DNA of 64,000 bases from Gaiellasilicea sp963829845 (GTDB lineage Bacteria; Actinomycetota; Thermoleophilia; Gaiellales; Gaiellaceae). Numbering within the stretch: the first letter of the stretch is position 1; every line of letters begins with the position of its first letter. The notes beneath the pieces are model-generated. The model was not told the DNA's origin. It saw only the letters and a list, made by a program, of their open reading frames with translations, and made no database searches. The DNA is taken from the NCBI GenBank assembly GCA_963829845.1, contig CAWHKD010000012.1, forward strand, positions 124,001 to 188,000, in the 5' to 3' direction. Below, piece by piece: positions 17,744 to 26,840 of the stretch. The position numbers and the translations under genes were made by a program.

Positions 17744-18522
17744 GCTGTTCCCTTCACGTTGAGGACGTCCACGGGCCCCTCACCGGCACCGATCTCGACG
17801 AGGCCGTGCCGGACCGCGGCCGCCGCGGCGGCACCCGCGCCACGTGCCGCCTCCTCCAGCGACAAGCCGCGTGCGAGCAGGGCGGCCAGCGTCGCCGAGT
17901 GCGTGCAGCCGGCGCCGTGCGTGGCGGCGACGTCGTGACGTTCGACGGGCAGCTCGACGTGCTCGCGGCCGTCGAAGAGATGGTCGACGGCGGTCTCGCC
18001 GTGCCCGCCGGTGACGAGCGCGGCCGCTGCGCCGAGCTCGACGAGCCGGTCGGACAGCTCGCGGCGCGACGCCCCGGCCATTCCGGTCAACGACTCCGCC
18101 TCGGGAAGATTCGGCGTCACGACCGTCGCGAGCGGGAAGAGGCGGCCGATCAGCGTCTCGACTGCGTCGTCCTGGAGCAGCGGCGCCCCCGAGCTCGCGA
18201 TCAGCACCGGATCGAGTACGAGGGGGACGGGATGGCGCTCGAGGAACTCGGCCACCGTCTCGATGATCGTGCGCGAGAAGAGCATCCCGGTCTTCGCGGC
18301 GTCGACGCCGATGTCGTCGAAGACGGCTTCCAGCTGCGCGCGGATGAAGTCCGGCGGCAACTCGTGCACGGCCGTCACCGCGGTCGTGTTCTGGGCGGTG
18401 AGCGCAACGACCGCGCTCGTCCCGTAGGCGCCCGCGGCGGCGAACGCCTTCAGATCGGCCTGGATGCCGGCACCACCGCCCGAGTCGGACGTGGCGATCG
18501 TCAAGACACGTGGAACGCTCAT
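17740..18522 (-). CDS. thiD: HMP/HMP-phosphate kinase
   Basis: Two successive phosphorylations of hydroxymethylpyrimidine. 260 residues, ribokinase fold: IATSDSGGGAGIQADLKAF at the N-terminus, ALTAQNTTAV, FDDIGVDAAKTGML, PLVLDPVLIASSGAPLL, TVVTPNLPEAESL and THGAGCTHSATLAALLARG. First gene of the thiamine operon. Its ribosome site (AAGGGAG) is the 3' end of a TPP riboswitch, so translation should fall when thiamine diphosphate is plentiful. Confidence 0.94.
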   Translation of the reverse strand: MSVPRVLTIATSDSGGGAGIQADLKAFAAAGAYGTSAVVALTAQNTTAVTAVHELPPDFIRAQLEAVFDDIGVDAAKTGMLFSRTIIETVAEFLERHPVPLVLDPVLIASSGAPLLQDDAVETLIGRLFPLATVVTPNLPEAESLTGMAGASRRELSDRLVELGAAAALVTGGHGETAVDHLFDGREHVELPVERHDVAATHGAGCTHSATLAALLARGLSLEEAARGAGAAAAAAVRHGLVEIGAGEGPVDVLNVKGTA

Positions 18523-18526
18523 GGAC

Positions 18527-18600
18527 TCCCTTCGCCGGTACGAGCCGGATCAGGTTCGACGGGTGTGATCTCAGCCCCGCGGGGCACCCCGGTTCAGCAG
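18527..18600 (-). ncRNA. TPP riboswitch (THI element) controlling thiDMEL
   Basis: Read on the minus strand, the leader shows the conserved THI-box strings in order: GGGGTGCC, GCTGAGA, ACCCGTCGAACCTGATCCGG, then CGAAGGGA. The stems P2/P3 (CCCCGCGGGG) and P4/P5 (GATCCGGCTCGTACCGGC) can form. The final AAGGGAG lies 6-12 bases before the thiD ATG and would be taken up by helix P1, giving translation control without a separate expression platform. No terminator hairpin with a U tract lies between aptamer and ATG. Confidence 0.95.
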
Positions 18601-18621
18601 GCGAAGGCTAGCGTAGGGCCG

Positions 18622-20863
18622 ATGAGCGTCGTCAGCCCGTCCTGGCTCGAGTTGCTGCAGGGGGAGGAGTTGGCGCACGTGAGCGTGGAACCCGCACGGG
18701 TCGGGACGAGCGAGCCGTTCCCAGACGACCTCGACCCTCGCGTCGCTTCGGCGCTCGTCGGCCAGGGGATCACCGCGCTGTACCGGCACCAGGCCGAGGC
18801 CTGGGACGCGCTGCGCCAAGGCGGGAACGCGATCGTGACGACGAGCACAGCGAGCGGCAAGAGCCTCGCCTTCAACCTGCCCGTCCTCGACCTGCTCGCA
18901 CGCGAGCCGAAGAGCCGGGCGCTCTACCTCTACCCGACCAAGGCGCTCGCGCAGGACCAGGCCCGCGCGCTCTCGGCGTTCGGGGTGAAGGGCGTCAAGC
19001 CGGCGATCTACGACGGCGACACCGAGAGCGAGCGCCGCTGGCAGATCCGGAAGTGGGCGAACGTGGTCCTGACCAACCCGGACATGCTCCACGTCGGCGT
19101 CCTCCCGCATCACGACCGCTGGGGCGACGTGCTTGCGAATCTCCGCTATGTCGTCGTCGACGAGGCGCACGTCTATCGCGGCGTCTTCGGCTCGCACGTC
19201 GCGAACGTGCTCCGCCGGCTCCGACGGCTCGCCCGTGCCTACGGGTCGGAGCCGCAGTTCGTGCTTGCCTCGGCCACGATCGCGAACCCCGCGCAGCTCG
19301 CAGAATCGCTGCTCGGCGAGCCGGCGACCGTGGTCGACAGCGACGCGGCGCCGGCGACCGAGCGAACGATCGCGCTCTGGAATCCGGAGCTGATCGACGC
19401 CGAGCTCGGCGTCCGCGCCAGCGCGCTCAGCGATGCGTCACGCCTGCTCGCCGGCTTCGTCGCCGCAGGCCAGCGGACGATCTGCTTCGCGAAGAGCCGT
19501 AAGACGGTCGAGCTGATCCACCGTTTCGCCTCCGGCCGGCTCGAGCCCGCGCTCGCCGCGCGACTGGCGCCGTACCGCGCGGGCTACACCCCCGACGCAG
19601 CGCCGCGAGATCGAGCAGCGGCTGATGGCAGGGGAGCTGCTCGGCGTCACTGCCACGGACGCGCTCGAGCTCGGGATCGACATCGGCTCGCTCGACTGCG
19701 CGATCTCGGTCGGCTTCCCCGGCACCGTCTCCTCGCTGCGGCAGCAGTGGGGCCGAGCCGGGCGCCGCACGCCCGGGCTGGCCGTACTCGTGGCGAGCGA
19801 GGATGCGCTCGACCAGTACTTCATGCGGGAGCCGGAGACGCTGCTTGCGCGGACCGTCGAGGCCGCGATCCTCGATCACTCGAACCCGCGCGTCCTCGAC
19901 GGCCACGTCCTCTCGGCCGCGTTCGAGGGCCCGATCGACGAACGAGACGCGGAGACGCTCGGCGGCGAGGCGCTCGAGCGGGCGGCCGAGCTCCCCGAGC
20001 TGAAGCGGACGAGTGCCGGCTGGGTCTGGGCGGGCACGGACTATCCGGCGGCGAGCGTGCTGCTCCGCTCGGGCGAGCTCGACTCGTTCACCATCGTCGA
20101 TGCGGAGACGGGCACCGTGCTCGGCACGGTCGAGCGGTCTCGCGCCTATTCGACCGTCCACGACGGGGCCGTCTATCTCCACCTCGGCGAGCAACACGTC
20201 GTCCGGCGGCTCGACGTCGACGCACGCACCGCCCTCGTCAGCCCCGCAACGGTCGACTGGTACACGCAGGCGAAGAAGGAGACCGCGACCGAGATTGTCG
20301 AGCCGCTGCGAAGCGAACACCGGCTCGGCCTCGAGCTCTTCTTCGGCCGCGTCTCGGTGACCGAGCGCGTGATCGCCTACCAGCGCAAGTCGATCAGCGG
20401 CGGCGACACCCTCGAGACGATTCCGCTCGACCTGCCGGAGACGAGTTTCGAGACCGAGGCGATCTGGTTCTCGCCGACCGCCGGTCAGCTCGAGGGACTC
20501 GAGGAGATGCCGAAGCTGCTCTCCTCGCTCCACGCTGCCGAGCACTCGCTGATCGCACTGCTGCCGCTGTGGGCGATGTGCGACCGCTGGGACATCGGCG
20601 GCCTGTCGACGAACATCCACCGCCAGACCGGGCTGCCGACGATCTTCGTCTACGACGGGCACGCCGGCGGCGTCGGCATCACCGAGCGCGGCTTCGAGCG
20701 GTTCGAAGGGTGGGTCGAGGACACGGCCAAGATGCTGGCCGGCTGCCCGTGCGCCGAGGGCTGCCCGTCGTGCGTCCAGAGCCCGAAGTGCGGCAACCTG
20801 AACGACTACCTCGACAAGGACGGCGCGCTGACGCTCCTGAGGCGGATGCTCGCGAGCGGTTAG
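18622..20863 (+). CDS. MrfA/YprA-type superfamily 2 DNA helicase with DUF1998 zinc domain
   Basis: DNA repair helicase of about 746 residues after one correction, close to Bacillus MrfA (749), which acts on mitomycin damage. Motif I TSTASGKSLAFNLP, motif Ia YPTKALAQDQ, motif II VVVDEAHVYRGVFG, motif III ASATIANP, motif VI QQWGRAGRRT. The C-terminal metal cluster CPCAEGCPSC with a later SPKCGN supplies four cysteines. One extra base near 19600 breaks the frame; removing it restores AGYTPTQRREIEQRL. ATG 18622 is 22 bases from the start of the divergent TPP riboswitch. Confidence 0.88.
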
Positions 20864-21564
20864 GGAGGAGCCGGGCGCGGGAGGCGCTCGACGGTTGCGA
20901 GCCACGAGATCCCGAATGCCCAGACCGCCGCGAACTCTGCGATCAGGATGCCGTAGTCGGGCCAATCCGTGAGGCCTTCCAGGGCGGCCAGCACGAGCGC
21001 TGCCAGGATCACCCACTCGCAGGCCTTGTGGAGGCGGTGACGCTCGGGACGGTGCTTGGCCCAGTAGTGGCTGATCCGCGAGAGCAGGAAGATGAAGACG
21101 AACGCGGCGGCGTAGTGGATCCGTTCGACCCAGACTTCTCCGATCAGGTCCTGCAGCGGCGTGGTCGCGACCTTGTCGCCGGGCTTGCCGGTGGGGAAGA
21201 ACGCGACGACGACCACGGCCAGTCCCGCGAAGCTGCTGACCCAGCTCTCCCGCGTGCGCTCGGGCCACTTGTAGATGACGAGGAAGACGCCGATCGCGCA
21301 GAGGAACCCCACGAAAACCTCGCGGAAACCGGAGTAGTAGTAGGCGCTGAGCGAGCCCAGCGGGAAGGGACGGTCGTCGAACACGAGTGGCTCGCCGAGG
21401 ACGAGGAGTGGCGGCAGCACGAAGGCCAGCCAACCAACGACGCGGCGCATGAAAACGTACGAGCGGATGTAGGGCTCTGAACCCGGCTCGCTCGACCGAC
21501 GCTGGACCTCGACCTCGGGAAGCATGCCCTTGAGCATCGCGTTGACGACCGTAAAGGCCCACAC
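20860..21564 (-). CDS. membrane protein of unknown function, DUF998-like
   Basis: A 234-residue protein with six predicted membrane segments. After a charged 38-residue N-terminus come VVGWLAFVLPPLLVLGE, SAYYYSGFREVFVGFLCAIG, SSFAGLAVVVVAFFP, YAAAFVFIFLLSRISHYW, VILAALVLAALEG and IAEFAAVWAFGISWLA. The YYYSGFREVFVG motif and the loop DRPFPLGSLS recur in relatives of unknown role. A His/Arg-rich loop (HYWAKHRPERHRLH) sits between segments 4 and 5. Converges with the helicase gene, overlapping by 4 bases. Confidence 0.7.
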   Translation of the reverse strand: MWAFTVVNAMLKGMLPEVEVQRRSSEPGSEPYIRSYVFMRRVVGWLAFVLPPLLVLGEPLVFDDRPFPLGSLSAYYYSGFREVFVGFLCAIGVFLVIYKWPERTRESWVSSFAGLAVVVVAFFPTGKPGDKVATTPLQDLIGEVWVERIHYAAAFVFIFLLSRISHYWAKHRPERHRLHKACEWVILAALVLAALEGLTDWPDYGILIAEFAAVWAFGISWLATVERLPRPAPP

Positions 21565-21623
21565 CGGCCATGTCTAGAGCAGGCGACGGTTCGACTCGAC
21601 CATCGGACGTCGTTCGTTCCCGC

Positions 21624-21650
21624 TGTCGATTTCGGGACACCTCGTTCGTC
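21624..21650 (+). promoter_or_regulatory. ECF42-type promoter of the DGPF/sigma unit
   Basis: TGTCGA at 21624-21629, a 17-base spacer and CGTC at 21647-21650 match the motif I recall for ECF42-group sigma factors (TGTCGA in the -35 region, CGA/TC in the -10 region). It lies 35 bases before the first DGPF gene of a unit that ends with an ECF42-type sigma factor, so autoregulation is strongly suggested. A strong ribosome site (GAGGAGG) precedes ATG 21686. Confidence 0.7.
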
Positions 21651-21685
21651 TACGTGGTGAAATCGAGGTTCGAGAGGAGGAACGA

Positions 21686-22036
21686 ATGCAGTATCTGGCA
21701 CTGATCTACGGCGAGGAGGGTCGCTGGGCGAACCTCTCGCCGGAGGAGCGCGAGCGCGAGATGGGCGAGTACGTCGCGCTCTCGGAGGCGGACGTCACGA
21801 GGGGCGGCAGCGAGCTCGACACGATCGCCACGGCGACCACTGTCCGCGTCCGCGGCGACGAGACCCTCGTCACCGACGGCCCGTTCGTCGAGCTGAAGGA
21901 AGCGCTCGGTGGCTACTACGTCTTCGAGTGCGACTCGTTCGACGAGGCATGCACGTGGGCCGCGAAGATCCCGGCCGCGAAGCACGGTGCGATCGAAGTG
22001 CGGCCGGTCTACGTCGAGGGAGGTGAGCAGTCGTGA
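21686..22036 (+). CDS. YCII-domain (DGPF) protein 1
   Basis: Small cytoplasmic protein of 116 residues with a ferredoxin-like YCII fold. The hallmark TLVTDGPFVELKEALGGYYVFE sits near residue 54 and the protein ends AIEVRPVYVEGGEQS. DGPF proteins are the standard neighbours of ECF42 sigma factors. YCII folds are sometimes enzymes (YciI, muconolactone isomerase), but catalytic residues are not evident here. First gene of a three-gene overlapping unit; its stop overlaps the next GTG start. Confidence 0.85.
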   Translation: MQYLALIYGEEGRWANLSPEEREREMGEYVALSEADVTRGGSELDTIATATTVRVRGDETLVTDGPFVELKEALGGYYVFECDSFDEACTWAAKIPAAKHGAIEVRPVYVEGGEQS

Positions 22037-22401
22037 AGTACGCAGCTCTGCTGACGAACGACGCCGACGCCGTCGCCGCCTGGGAGGCGATGTCGCCCGA
22101 GGAGGCCGCGGCTGCGCGCGCGGAGGAAGTGCCGAAGTGGGAGGCGCTGTTCGGCGAGCTCGGAAACAGCGGCGCGCTCGGCGCCGGCTACGAGCTCGAC
22201 AGCCCGAAGACCGCCAGGACCGTCCGCGTCCGCGACGGCGAGACGCTCGTCACGGACGGTCCCTTCGCCGACACGAAAGAGCAGATCGGCGGGCTGATGG
22301 AGATCGAGGCGGAGGACCTGGACGCGGCGATCGCGATCGCGGCCCGCATCCCGGTCGTCTTCCGCGCGTCCGTCGAGTTGAGGCCGGTCATCGAGCATTG
22401 A
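22033..22401 (+). CDS. YCII-domain (DGPF) protein 2
   Basis: A second YCII/DGPF protein of 122 residues, a diverged paralogue of the preceding one: TLVTDGPFADTKEQIGGLMEIE near residue 70 and the terminal VELRPVIEH. The N-terminal half has an extra helical stretch (AWEAMSPEEAAAARAEEVP) not in the first copy. Start GTG 22033 overlaps the upstream stop, and its own stop overlaps the sigma factor TTG start, so all three proteins should be made together. Confidence 0.85.
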   Translation: MKYAALLTNDADAVAAWEAMSPEEAAAARAEEVPKWEALFGELGNSGALGAGYELDSPKTARTVRVRDGETLVTDGPFADTKEQIGGLMEIEAEDLDAAIAIAARIPVVFRASVELRPVIEH

Positions 22402-23601
22402 CGACGGACGTCGGCCTGGTCTTCAGGGAGGAGTGGGGCCGTGCCGTCGCAACGCTCACCCGCGTCCTCGGCGACCTCCAGCTCGCCGAGGACGCGGTGC
22501 AGGACGCCTTCACGATCGCGCTCGAGCGCTGGCCGCGCGACGGGACGCCGTCGAGCCCGGGCGCCTGGATCATCACCGCCGCGCGCAACCGTGCGGTCGA
22601 CCGGCTCCGGCGCGAGCAGACATTCGCCCGCAAGGCCGAGCTGCTCGCCCGGCTCGAGGCGCTCCCGGCCGAGGAGGACGACGTGAGCCCGATCCCAGAC
22701 GACCGCCTCGCGCTCGTTTTCACCTGCTGCCACCCAGCACTTGCCGCCGAATCCCGCGTGGCGCTGACCCTGCGCGAGGTCGGGGGACTGACCACGACCG
22801 AGATCGCGCATGCATTCCTCGTCGCCGAGCCCGCGATGGCGCAGCGGCTCGTCCGCGCGAAGAAGAAGATCCGCAGCGCGGGCATCCCGTTCCGCGTCCC
22901 GCCCGACCACCTGTTGCCGGAGCGGCTCCGTTCGGTGCTCGCGGTGCTCTATCTCGTCTTCAACGAGGGCTACTCGGCGAGCGCGGGCGGCGCCGCGATC
23001 CGGGACGAGCTCTGCGACGAGGCGATCCGGCTGGCGAAGCTGCTCGCGGTGCTGATGCCCGACGAGCCGGAGGCACTTGGGCTGCTCGCCCTGATGCTCC
23101 TGCACGACGCCCGCCGCGAGGCGCGCATCGGTGCGGACGGCGAGATCATCCTGCTCGCGGAGCAGGACCGGAAGCCGCTGGAACCAGGCGCGCATCGAGG
23201 AGGGAACGCGGCTCCTCGACCGGGCACTCTCGCACCGCAACCCGGGCAGCTACCAGCTGCAGGCGGCGATCGCGGCGCTCCACCTCGAGGACGAGACCGA
23301 CTGGCCGCAGATCGCGGCGCTCTACGACGAGCTGGCTCGGCTCGAACCGACGCCGATCGTGGAGCTGAACCGTGCCGTCGCCGTCGCGATGGCCCACGGG
23401 CCGGAGTTCGGGCTCGAGCTGATCGAGCGGATCGAGCTGCCCGGCTACCATCTCCTCCACGCCGCCCGTGCCGATCTCCTCCGCCGGCTCGAACGACGCG
23501 ACGAAGCGGCGTCTGCGTATCGTGACGCGCTTGCGCTCGAGATGAACGCCGGCGACCGGGCGTTCCTGGAGCGGCGCCTGGCCGAGGTGGTACGTTCGTG
23601 A
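22398..23601 (+). CDS. ECF42-group RNA polymerase sigma factor with C-terminal TPR-like extension
   Basis: Extracytoplasmic-function sigma factor of about 400 residues. Region 2: VFREEWGRAVATLTRVLGD and LAEDAVQDAFTIALERWP. Region 4: CCHPALAAESRVALTLREV and GGLTTTEIAHAFLVAEPAMA. ECF42 members carry a long helical C-terminal extension needed for activity; here it runs from RLRSVLAVLYLVFNEGYSAS through YQLQAAIAALHLEDETDW. Start is TTG 22398 within the previous stop. One extra base near 23185 shifts the frame; correction gives WNQARIEEGTRLLDRAL. No anti-sigma gene is nearby, as usual for this group. Confidence 0.9.
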
Positions 23602-23602
23602 C

Positions 23603-24553
23603 GTGTTTCGCGAACGCCTGCCCCAGCGCGACGGCGGCCTCTTCCTGACCGACGGCGGCATCGAGACGACGCTGATCTTCCACCAGGGCCTCGAGCTACC
23701 CCTCTTCGCGGCATTCGATTTGCTGAAGGATGAGGAGGGAACCGAGCAGCTGCGCCTCTACTACGCGCCATATGCGCTCAGTGCCCGCGAGCGCGGCGTC
23801 GGCCTCGTGCTCGAGAGCCCGACGTGGCGCGCGAGCCCCGGCTGGGCCGCACAGCTCGGCTACTCGCCCGAGCAGCTCGACGGGCTCAACCGAAAGGCGA
23901 TCGCGCTGATGGACGAGTTGCGCGCCGAGTACCAGGGCACAGCGCCGATCGTGATCAGCGGCTGCGTCGGCCCCGAAGGCGACGGCTACGCCCCCGAGAC
24001 GATGCTCACCGCCGACGAGGCCGAGCGCTATCACGCGGTTCAGATCGGCACCTTCGCCGACACGGCTGCGGACATGGTCACCGCGATCACGATGACGTAC
24101 GCCGAGGAGGCGGTCGGCGTCACGCGCGCTGCTTCTGCGGTCGGATTGCCGGCCGTGATCTCATTCACGCTGGAGACCGACGGACGGCTGCCGAGTGGAC
24201 AGGCGCTCGGCGGCGCGATCCAGCAGGTCGACGACGCGACGGAGAGTGCGCCCGCGTACTACATGATCAACTGCGCCCACCCGACCCACTTCGAGGATGC
24301 GGTCGCCGGCGGCGAGCCGTGGATCACGCGGATCGGCGGCCTGCGCACGAACGCGTCCGCAAAGAGCCACGCCGAACTCGACGAGGGAGACGAACTGGAC
24401 GAGGGCGATCCCGCCGACCTGGCCGAGCGGCACGCCGCGCTGAAGACGCACCTTCCCGCCGTCAACGTCCTCGGCGGCTGCTGCGGCACCGACCACCGCC
24501 ACGTCGACGCGATCTGCGGCGCGTGGCTCGCCGACGCGCCCGCGCGAACGTAG
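23603..24553 (+). CDS. homocysteine S-methyltransferase family protein
   Basis: Zinc methyltransferase of 316 residues, cobalamin-independent, that would transfer a methyl group (for example from S-methylmethionine) to homocysteine or a related thiol. TIM barrel opening FLTDGGIETTLIFHQGLELP. The three zinc cysteines are present: INCAHP near residue 220 and GGCCGTDHRHVDAI near 290. Start GTG 23603 is two bases after the sigma factor stop, so it may be read from the ECF42 promoter as well. The substrate thiol is not certain. Fits the sulfur genes that follow. Confidence 0.85.
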   Translation: MFRERLPQRDGGLFLTDGGIETTLIFHQGLELPLFAAFDLLKDEEGTEQLRLYYAPYALSARERGVGLVLESPTWRASPGWAAQLGYSPEQLDGLNRKAIALMDELRAEYQGTAPIVISGCVGPEGDGYAPETMLTADEAERYHAVQIGTFADTAADMVTAITMTYAEEAVGVTRAASAVGLPAVISFTLETDGRLPSGQALGGAIQQVDDATESAPAYYMINCAHPTHFEDAVAGGEPWITRIGGLRTNASAKSHAELDEGDELDEGDPADLAERHAALKTHLPAVNVLGGCCGTDHRHVDAICGAWLADAPART

Positions 24554-24565
24554 AGAATCAGGCCC

Positions 24566-25024
24566 ATGCGGGTCTCGGCGAAGGTCGACTACGCGCTGCG
24601 TGCACTGACGGAGCTGGCGGCCTCTCCGCCCGGCTACGTGAAAGCGGAGCGGCTAGCGACCGCACAGGAGATCCCGCTCAAGTTCCTTGAAAACATCCTG
24701 CTCGAGCTACGTCGTTCCGAGATCGTCGCAAGCCAGCGCGGGGCCGAGGGTGGCTACCAGCTGGCGAAGCCCGCCGCCGACGTCAGCCTCGCCGACGTGA
24801 TCCGTGCGGTCGAAGGGCCGATCGCAACCGTGCGAGGAGCCCGCCCAGAGGACGCCTCGTACACGGGTGCGGCAACCGGCCTCCGCGACGTCTGGATCGA
24901 TCTCCGCACGAGCATGCGCGGCGTGCTCGAGACGACCTCGCTTGCTGATGTGGTCGAGCGGTCACTTGCCGCGCAAGACGCGGAATCCGCAGAAGCGGAT
25001 CCCACGTCGCGCAAGAACCCCTGA
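24566..25024 (+). CDS. Rrf2-family regulator without iron-sulfur cysteines (CymR-like)
   Basis: Winged-helix repressor of 152 residues: MRVSAKVDYALRALTELA, the recognition region PLKFLENILLELRRSEIV, and wing RGAEGGYQLAKPA. It has no cysteine at all, so unlike IscR or NsrR it cannot hold a cluster; the cysteine-free type includes CymR, which controls sulfur and cysteine genes with CysK. It lies 12 bases after the methyltransferase and next to the sulfate importer, which supports a sulfur role. Its last 14 codons overlap a dispersed repeat. Confidence 0.85.
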   Translation: MRVSAKVDYALRALTELAASPPGYVKAERLATAQEIPLKFLENILLELRRSEIVASQRGAEGGYQLAKPAADVSLADVIRAVEGPIATVRGARPEDASYTGAATGLRDVWIDLRTSMRGVLETTSLADVVERSLAAQDAESAEADPTSRKNP

Positions 25025-25034
25025 AGGCGGCCGC
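24985..25034 (-). repeat. dispersed repeat, copy A (matches 61550-61598)
   Basis: Read on the minus strand this 50-base stretch is nearly the same as a stretch downstream of parB: the blocks CTTCAGGG, TCTTGCGCGA and GATCCGCTTC-GCGGAT are shared in order. The last block forms a hairpin (ATCCGC/GCGGAT, 4-base loop). Copy A covers the 3' end and stop of the Rrf2 gene. Sequence similarity flanks the core for several more bases (CGTCTTGCGC against CGTTCCTGCGC). Confidence 0.7.
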
Positions 25035-25068
25035 GTCGCAGCCGCGGCCTGCACCGGCGACCGCCCCT

Positions 25069-26022
25069 CTAAGCGAAGACGCGCTCGCTGACGGCGCGGA
25101 CGTAGACGATCTGACCGTCCGCGAGCTCGAGCTCCTCGCACTGGTCGCGCGTCAGCTGCGCCCACACCTTCTCGCGATCGGCCCGGACGAGCTCGACGCG
25201 AACCTCGAAGCCGAGGTGGACTATGCGCTCGATCATCGCCTCGGCCGCGTCTTCGGCCGGCGAAAGCAGGATCTCGAGGTCGTGCGGCCGAACCCACGTC
25301 TCGCCGACCCGTGTCGTCGGGCCGACAAAGCTCATCACGAATTCGCTCGCGGGATCCTCGTAGAGATCTCTCGGGCCGCCGACCTGCTCGATCACGCCGT
25401 GGTTCATCACCGCGATCTGGTCGGCGACCTCCATCGCCTCTTCCTGATCGTGCGTGACGAAGACCGTGGTCACGTGCACTTCGTCGTGCAGCCGCCGGAG
25501 CCATTCGCGCAGTTCGGCGCGCACGCGGGCGTCGAGAGCGCCGAACGGCTCGTCGAGCAGGAGCACCTCGGGCTCGACCGCGAGCGCGCGAGCGAGCGCC
25601 ATCCGCTGGCGCTGTCCGCCAGAGAGCTGAGCCGGGTAGCGGTGCCCGAACTGCTGCAACTGCACGAGCTCGAGCAGCGTGTCGACCCGCTCGCGGATCT
25701 CCGCCTTCGGCCGTTTCCGGATCGTCAGCCCGAAGGCGACGTTGTCGCGGACGGTCATGTGCTTGAAGGCGGCGTAGTGCTGGAAGACGAAGCCGACGCC
25801 CCGCTTCTGCGGCGCAAGCTCGGTCGCGTCCTCCCCCGAGATCACGATCTCGCCGGTGTCGGGGGTCTCGAGGCCGGCGATCACGCGCAGGAGCGTCGAC
25901 TTGCCGCTGCCGCTCGGGCCGAGCAGCGCGGTGAGGGAGCCGGTCGGCACCTCCAGCGAGACGTTGTCGAGAGCGACGAAGTCGCCGAAGCGCTTCGAGA
26001 TCCCGGTGGCGACGATGCTCAT
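25069..26022 (-). CDS. cysA: sulfate/thiosulfate ABC transporter ATP-binding protein
   Basis: Energises sulfate import at the inner membrane. 317 residues: Walker A GPSGSGKSTLLR, Q-loop FVFQHYAAFKHMTVRDNV, signature LSGGQRQRMALARAL, Walker B VLLLDEPFGALDA, switch VFVTHDQEEAMEVAD, then a short TOBE-like C-terminal domain (TWVRPHDLEILLSP). Slightly shorter than typical CysA (about 350). Last gene of sbp-cysT-cysW-cysA; its start overlaps the cysW stop (ATGA). Confidence 0.93.
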   Translation of the reverse strand: MSIVATGISKRFGDFVALDNVSLEVPTGSLTALLGPSGSGKSTLLRVIAGLETPDTGEIVISGEDATELAPQKRGVGFVFQHYAAFKHMTVRDNVAFGLTIRKRPKAEIRERVDTLLELVQLQQFGHRYPAQLSGGQRQRMALARALAVEPEVLLLDEPFGALDARVRAELREWLRRLHDEVHVTTVFVTHDQEEAMEVADQIAVMNHGVIEQVGGPRDLYEDPASEFVMSFVGPTTRVGETWVRPHDLEILLSPAEDAAEAMIERIVHLGFEVRVELVRADREKVWAQLTRDQCEELELADGQIVYVRAVSERVFA

Positions 26023-26840
26023 CGCGCCGTTTCCTCCTTGGGTCTGATCACGGTCAAGGCGACGAGCACGAGCACGGCCATGAGGGCGAGCACGATCGAG
26101 ATCGCATAGGCGCCGGCAAGGTCGAACGACTCGTAGCGCTCCTCGACCCGCAGCGTCGCGGTCTCGGTCTCGCCCTGGAGCCGGCCGGAGACGACGGCGA
26201 CCGCGCCGTACTCGCCGAGGCAGCGCGCGGTCGTGAGGATGACGCCGTAGATCACCGCCCAGCGGATCGCCGGCAGCGTGATCCGCCAGAGCGTCTGCCA
26301 GCCGTTGGCGCCCAGCGTGCGGGCCGCCTGCTCCTGCTCGTCGCCGATCTCGCGCAGCGTCGGGATCACCTCGCGGGCGACGAACGGGAGCGAGACGAAG
26401 ATCGTCGCGATCACCATCGCCGGCAGCGAGAAGAGGATCTGGATCCCGTGGTCGCCGAGCCAGCCGAACCAGCCGTCGCGCCCGTAGAGCAGGAAGAGCG
26501 CGAGCCCGACGACGACCGGCGAGAGCGCCAACGGCAGGTCGACGAAGGCGTTGACGATGCCCTTGCCCCGGAAGCGCCGGCGCACGATCGCGAGCCCGCA
26601 GGCGATCCCGAAGATCGTGTTCAGTGGCACCGCGATCGCGGTGATGATCAGGGTCAGCTTGAACGCGTTCACGGTCTCCGGCGTCGAGAGCGCGTCCCAG
26701 GCGGGTCCGATGCCGTCCTCGAACGTCCGGTAGAAGACGAGCGCCAGCGGGCCGACGAGGATCGCCGCCAGGTAGCCGAAGGCGATCGCGCGCAGGCCGA
26801 ATTTGCGCAGGAACCTAGTCACGGTCGTGCCTCGTCGCAA
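26019..26840 (-). CDS. cysW: sulfate ABC transporter permease CysW
   Basis: Membrane subunit of 273 residues with six transmembrane segments: FGYLAAILVGPLALVFYRTF at the start, the CysTW-type SPVVVGLALFLLYG, the coupling-helix EAA loop EQAARTLGANGWQTLWRITLP, and RCLGEYGAVAVVSGRL. The EAA loop touches CysA. It overlaps cysT by 26 bases. The N-terminus (MRRGTTVTRFLRKFGLRAIA) is basic, consistent with the positive-inside rule. Confidence 0.92.
   Translation of the reverse strand: MRRGTTVTRFLRKFGLRAIAFGYLAAILVGPLALVFYRTFEDGIGPAWDALSTPETVNAFKLTLIITAIAVPLNTIFGIACGLAIVRRRFRGKGIVNAFVDLPLALSPVVVGLALFLLYGRDGWFGWLGDHGIQILFSLPAMVIATIFVSLPFVAREVIPTLREIGDEQEQAARTLGANGWQTLWRITLPAIRWAVIYGVILTTARCLGEYGAVAVVSGRLQGETETATLRVEERYESFDLAGAYAISIVLALMAVLVLVALTVIRPKEETAR

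Noticed and set aside
17806..21480. A 1224-codon plus-strand frame spanning thiD, the riboswitch and the helicase
   Set aside because: The real gene begins at ATG 18622; sequence before it is antisense to thiD, and sequence after 19600 is the wrong frame of the helicase.
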